NCBI GenBank assembly: GCA_900550105.1
Contig: URQW01000002.1
Span: 1-64,000, forward strand
DNA: 64,000 nucleotides
Origin: an uncultured Pelosinus sp.
GTDB taxonomy: Bacteria > Bacillota > Negativicutes > UMGS1260
Direction of reading: 5' to 3'
Shown: positions 61,800 to 64,000 of the stretch, one piece after another
How the letters are laid out: each line of letters opens with the position of its first letter
How positions within the stretch are numbered: position 1 is the first letter of the stretch
Position numbers and translations under genes: made by a program
Notes under the pieces: generated by a model
The model's database searches: none
Seen by the model: only the letters and a program-made list of their open reading frames with translations
What the model was told of the DNA's origin: nothing

Positions 61800-63338
61800 C
61801 TAGCCGATTACTTTGCGGACCACATCAATGATTGTTCCATCACGATACTCTACCAGAGCTACTACTTCATCACTTGTAGCAATTTCTTTTGGCGTACCGG
61901 CAATTTCTTCGGCCAAATCTTTAAGTTCTTCAATGGAATAAACGGGTAGCCCTTTTTCCAATAAAGCGGCTTTAATCTCTGGCCTACGAGGATTTACAGC
62001 AATACCTTGTTCCGTTACAAGCAAATCAACCGTTTCTCCCGGCGTCGTAACCGTCATAATTTGATCACGTACAATCGGTAGCCGACTGCGCAGTAAATTA
62101 GCCACAATAACGGTCAAGCCAGCACCAGCTGCCGCATCACTATGACCGCCAGATCCCCCCATGATCATGCCATTCGATCCGGTTGTCACATTCACGTTAA
62201 AATGAACATCAATTTCTGTGGCTCCTAATACGACACAATCTAGTTGATTGACAACGCAGCCCTTAGTATGGGGATTCGCATAATAGCTCGCGCTAATCTC
62301 TCTATGGTGAGGATTTACTTTTAAAGAGTCAATCGCCCGCTGGTCAAAACATTGTACATCGTAAATTCGTTCGAACAGCCCGGCGTCCAAAAGATCCACT
62401 AAATAGCCTGTAATTCCGCCCATAATAAAACTGCCTCGCAGCGACAATCGCTCCATCTTTTGCCGCAAATAATGTGCTACAGCAAGCGAAGCGCCGCCGG
62501 CGCCAGTTTGAAAAGAAAAACCCGGTTGCAACACGCCAGCCGCCTCAATCGCATCAGCAGCCAAAGCAGCGATCCTCAATCCTACAGGATCGCGCGTAAT
62601 CTTGGTCGTACCAGAAACAATGCCGCTAGGATTGCCAATTTCCTGAAGAACTAAAATATAATCAACCTGCGTCATGGGAATAGAAAAATCCGCTAGCGGC
62701 GTTTCTACCAGATGATCGGTTACAGCAACAACAGTATCAGCATATTCAGCGTCAACCATGGCATATCCGAGCGAACCACAAGCCGCTAGCCCATCTTTGC
62801 CGGAAATATTACCAAACCGATCCACTAGGGGTGCGGCAATAAAGGCAATATCGATTTTTAGACTACCTTCTTCAATGGCCCGCGGACGACCGCCATGGCT
62901 CCGCATAATTACAGGCGTCGACAAGTAGCCGCGGCTTACCGCTTCCGCTACAGGCCCATTCATATAATTTGTATCAATTGCTGTAATTGTACCGTCTTTT
63001 ATTAGCGCTACAAGTGGTTCATGACAGGGAAAAATACTACTAAGGGCAATCTTTAAATTTTTAAGACCCATTTTTTGAGCGGCAGCCATTATGGTATTCA
63101 CTACATAATCGCCATTGCGAAAATGATGATGGAAGGAAAAAGTCATACCATCTTTTGCCTGCAATTTTTGCAATAAAGCCTCGGCTGATTCCACAAGTTT
63201 CTGCTGTTTTGGCGAAAAACTGACGAGTCGCCGCGTTGCACCTTGCAGCGTCTGATTCCATTTGACCCCTTGAAAAGCTGTAACAGGACCCCAACCTTCG
63301 ATATAGTCAGGCAACTCTCTGCCATCTACTGTTTTCAT
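61800..63338 (-). CDS. citF: Citrate lyase alpha subunit (citrate CoA-transferase)
   Basis: 512 residues from the ATG at 63338, with GAGGAGG six bases upstream overlapping the citE stop. The N-terminal ELPDYIEGWGPVTAFQG and the HHHFRNGDYV segment are typical of CitF. It moves acetyl-ACP thioester to citrate, giving citryl-ACP for CitE. Late motifs GSGGHSDAAAGAG and LVTEQGIAVNPRRPEI are intact. It is downstream of citE with a 10-bp gap. Citrate fermentation is suggested; the acyl carrier citD and accessory genes would be beyond the right edge. Confidence 0.95.
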   Translation of the reverse strand: MKTVDGRELPDYIEGWGPVTAFQGVKWNQTLQGATRRLVSFSPKQQKLVESAEALLQKLQAKDGMTFSFHHHFRNGDYVVNTIMAAAQKMGLKNLKIALSSIFPCHEPLVALIKDGTITAIDTNYMNGPVAEAVSRGYLSTPVIMRSHGGRPRAIEEGSLKIDIAFIAAPLVDRFGNISGKDGLAACGSLGYAMVDAEYADTVVAVTDHLVETPLADFSIPMTQVDYILVLQEIGNPSGIVSGTTKITRDPVGLRIAALAADAIEAAGVLQPGFSFQTGAGGASLAVAHYLRQKMERLSLRGSFIMGGITGYLVDLLDAGLFERIYDVQCFDQRAIDSLKVNPHHREISASYYANPHTKGCVVNQLDCVVLGATEIDVHFNVNVTTGSNGMIMGGSGGHSDAAAGAGLTVIVANLLRSRLPIVRDQIMTVTTPGETVDLLVTEQGIAVNPRRPEIKAALLEKGLPVYSIEELKDLAEEIAGTPKEIATSDEVVALVEYRDGTIIDVVRKVIG

Positions 63339-63348
63339 AGAAACCTCC

Positions 63349-64000
63349 TCAAATAAGCCTAGCTGACTTGGCAATATCAAGTAATCGTGTTGCCCGTAGC
63401 ATAATTGGCAAATCGATCATTTTATTATCTAGCGATACAGCACCTAGACCGCGGGCTTTTCCCGCCTCTAAAGCTTCGACGACTCGCTGCGCCCAAATAA
63501 TTTCTTGCTGCGAAGGCGTAAATACTGCTTGGATTGCCGCAACCTGCCGTGGATTAATTGCCAGTTTCGCCGTAAATCCCATTTGCTTAGCTAACATAGT
63601 ATCAGCAATTAAACCGGGTTCATCATTTACATCTGTAAAGGGAGTATCAATCGCCTGTACGCCAGCAGCATAGGCAGCCGTCACAAGTGCCGCACGGGCA
63701 TAGGCAATTTCAGCGCCTGCTTTTGTCCGTGTTGCATTAATTCCCGCTGTAAAATCTTCCGCGCCCAGAGCTAACGCCTTTACCCGAGGATTTGCCTTGG
63801 CAATAGCAAGAGCATTGCTAAGGCCTAGTGGTGTTTCAATCAAGGCAAAGAGAGAAATTTCTTTGTTCAGTTGATGTTCTTGCTCCAAGCGAGAAAGTTC
63901 TTGGCTCACTAACTCAATGTCGCGGGCTTCCTGCACTTTTGGCAATAAAATCGCGTCAGGTGCGGCCGGGACAATTACAGGAAGATCCTCTTTAGCGTAC
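63349..64000 (-). CDS. citE: Citrate lyase beta subunit (partial, 5' end outside)
   Basis: 217 codons of citE are present; the frame stays open to the right edge, beyond the TTG at 63945. HpcH/HpaI-type aldolase-fold motifs are visible: LLPKVQEARDIE near the edge, SLFALIETPLGLSNA, ALGAEDFTAGI and the C-terminal GFTAKLAINPRQVAAIQAVFTPS. CitE cleaves citryl-ACP to oxaloacetate and acetyl-ACP. The catalytic Arg and metal Glu in ALIETPLG and ALGAEDF are present. The gene is truncated only by the window. Confidence 0.93.
   Translation of the reverse strand, partial: YAKEDLPVIVPAAPDAILLPKVQEARDIELVSQELSRLEQEHQLNKEISLFALIETPLGLSNALAIAKANPRVKALALGAEDFTAGINATRTKAGAEIAYARAALVTAAYAAGVQAIDTPFTDVNDEPGLIADTMLAKQMGFTAKLAINPRQVAAIQAVFTPSQQEIIWAQRVVEALEAGKARGLGAVSLDNKMIDLPIMLRATRLLDIAKSARLI

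Overview
The window looks like chromosomal DNA of a diderm (outer-membrane) Firmicute, most likely Negativicutes and perhaps Sporomusaceae; the genus cannot be fixed from sequence alone. The reasons are a mix of traits. Firmicute traits are strong AAGGAGG-type ribosome binding sites with frequent TTG/GTG starts, a T-box leader, a PTS fructose operon and sporulation-kinase-like histidine kinases. Outer-membrane traits are two AIDA-type autotransporters with C-terminal beta-barrels ending in Phe, and a further secreted barrel-like protein ending in Phe. I see no insertion sequence, prophage, integrase or CRISPR array.

Layout. 0-4.2 kb: two leftward stable-RNA-like promoters leaving the left edge, then a fructose operon (DeoR-type regulator, 1-phosphofructokinase, PTS IIA, PTS IIBC). 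4.2-8.3 kb: gyrA, a NERD-domain membrane protein and a family 4 uracil-DNA glycosylase, all leftward, followed by a gene-free stretch with a cluster of seven same-direction DnaA-box-like 9-mers. 8.6-10.1 kb: two secreted envelope proteins. 10.1-17.8 kb: a small charged exported protein, a secreted carboxylesterase, a sugar-acid operon (DapA-family lyase/aldolase plus split UxaA-type dehydratase), a small hypothetical protein, and a divergent MFS pump/SDR pair. 17.9-30.8 kb: an adhesin island with two paralogous AIDA-like autotransporters, two tandem Aah/TibC-type O-heptosyltransferases with iron-finger cysteines, a stand-alone response regulator, a methyltransferase, a receiver-like protein without the phosphorylation pocket, and a 7TM-PAS histidine kinase.

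30.8-43.7 kb holds mixed envelope and transport genes (YibE/F, acyltransferase, DUF362 ferredoxin-like protein, PadR-HlyD-MFS efflux operon, isoaspartyl dipeptidase, glutamate racemase). It also holds an accessory intergenic segment with an atypical CAT-anticodon tRNA, a 20-codon hydrophobic micro-ORF and a long structured inverted repeat. 43.8-48 kb: two tandem sporulation-type sensor kinases. 48.3 kb: a stand-alone GAPDH whose cofactor-specificity positions look NADP-type. 49.4-53.5 kb: DUF2000, an AraC regulator coupled to a split chromate transporter, and a T-box-controlled YkvI-like transporter. 53.6-57.6 kb: YitT-like protein, MerR regulator and a polar amino-acid ABC importer. 57.7-64 kb: an acyl-CoA dehydrogenase, a CaiB-like CoA-transferase, an NSAR/OSBS-type enolase-superfamily enzyme, and citrate lyase citE-citF, with citE running off the right edge.

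From 17.9 kb on, almost every gene is on the minus strand, so replication probably runs right to left here. That argues against the DnaA-box cluster being the bidirectional origin. The best-supported functional system is the adhesin island: heptosyltransferases glycosylating strand-loop-strand repeats of two surface autotransporters, with several signalling proteins interleaved. The most unusual single objects are the CAT tRNA with a continuous 10-bp anticodon hairpin, the DnaA-box cluster, the micro-ORF and the degenerate receiver protein.
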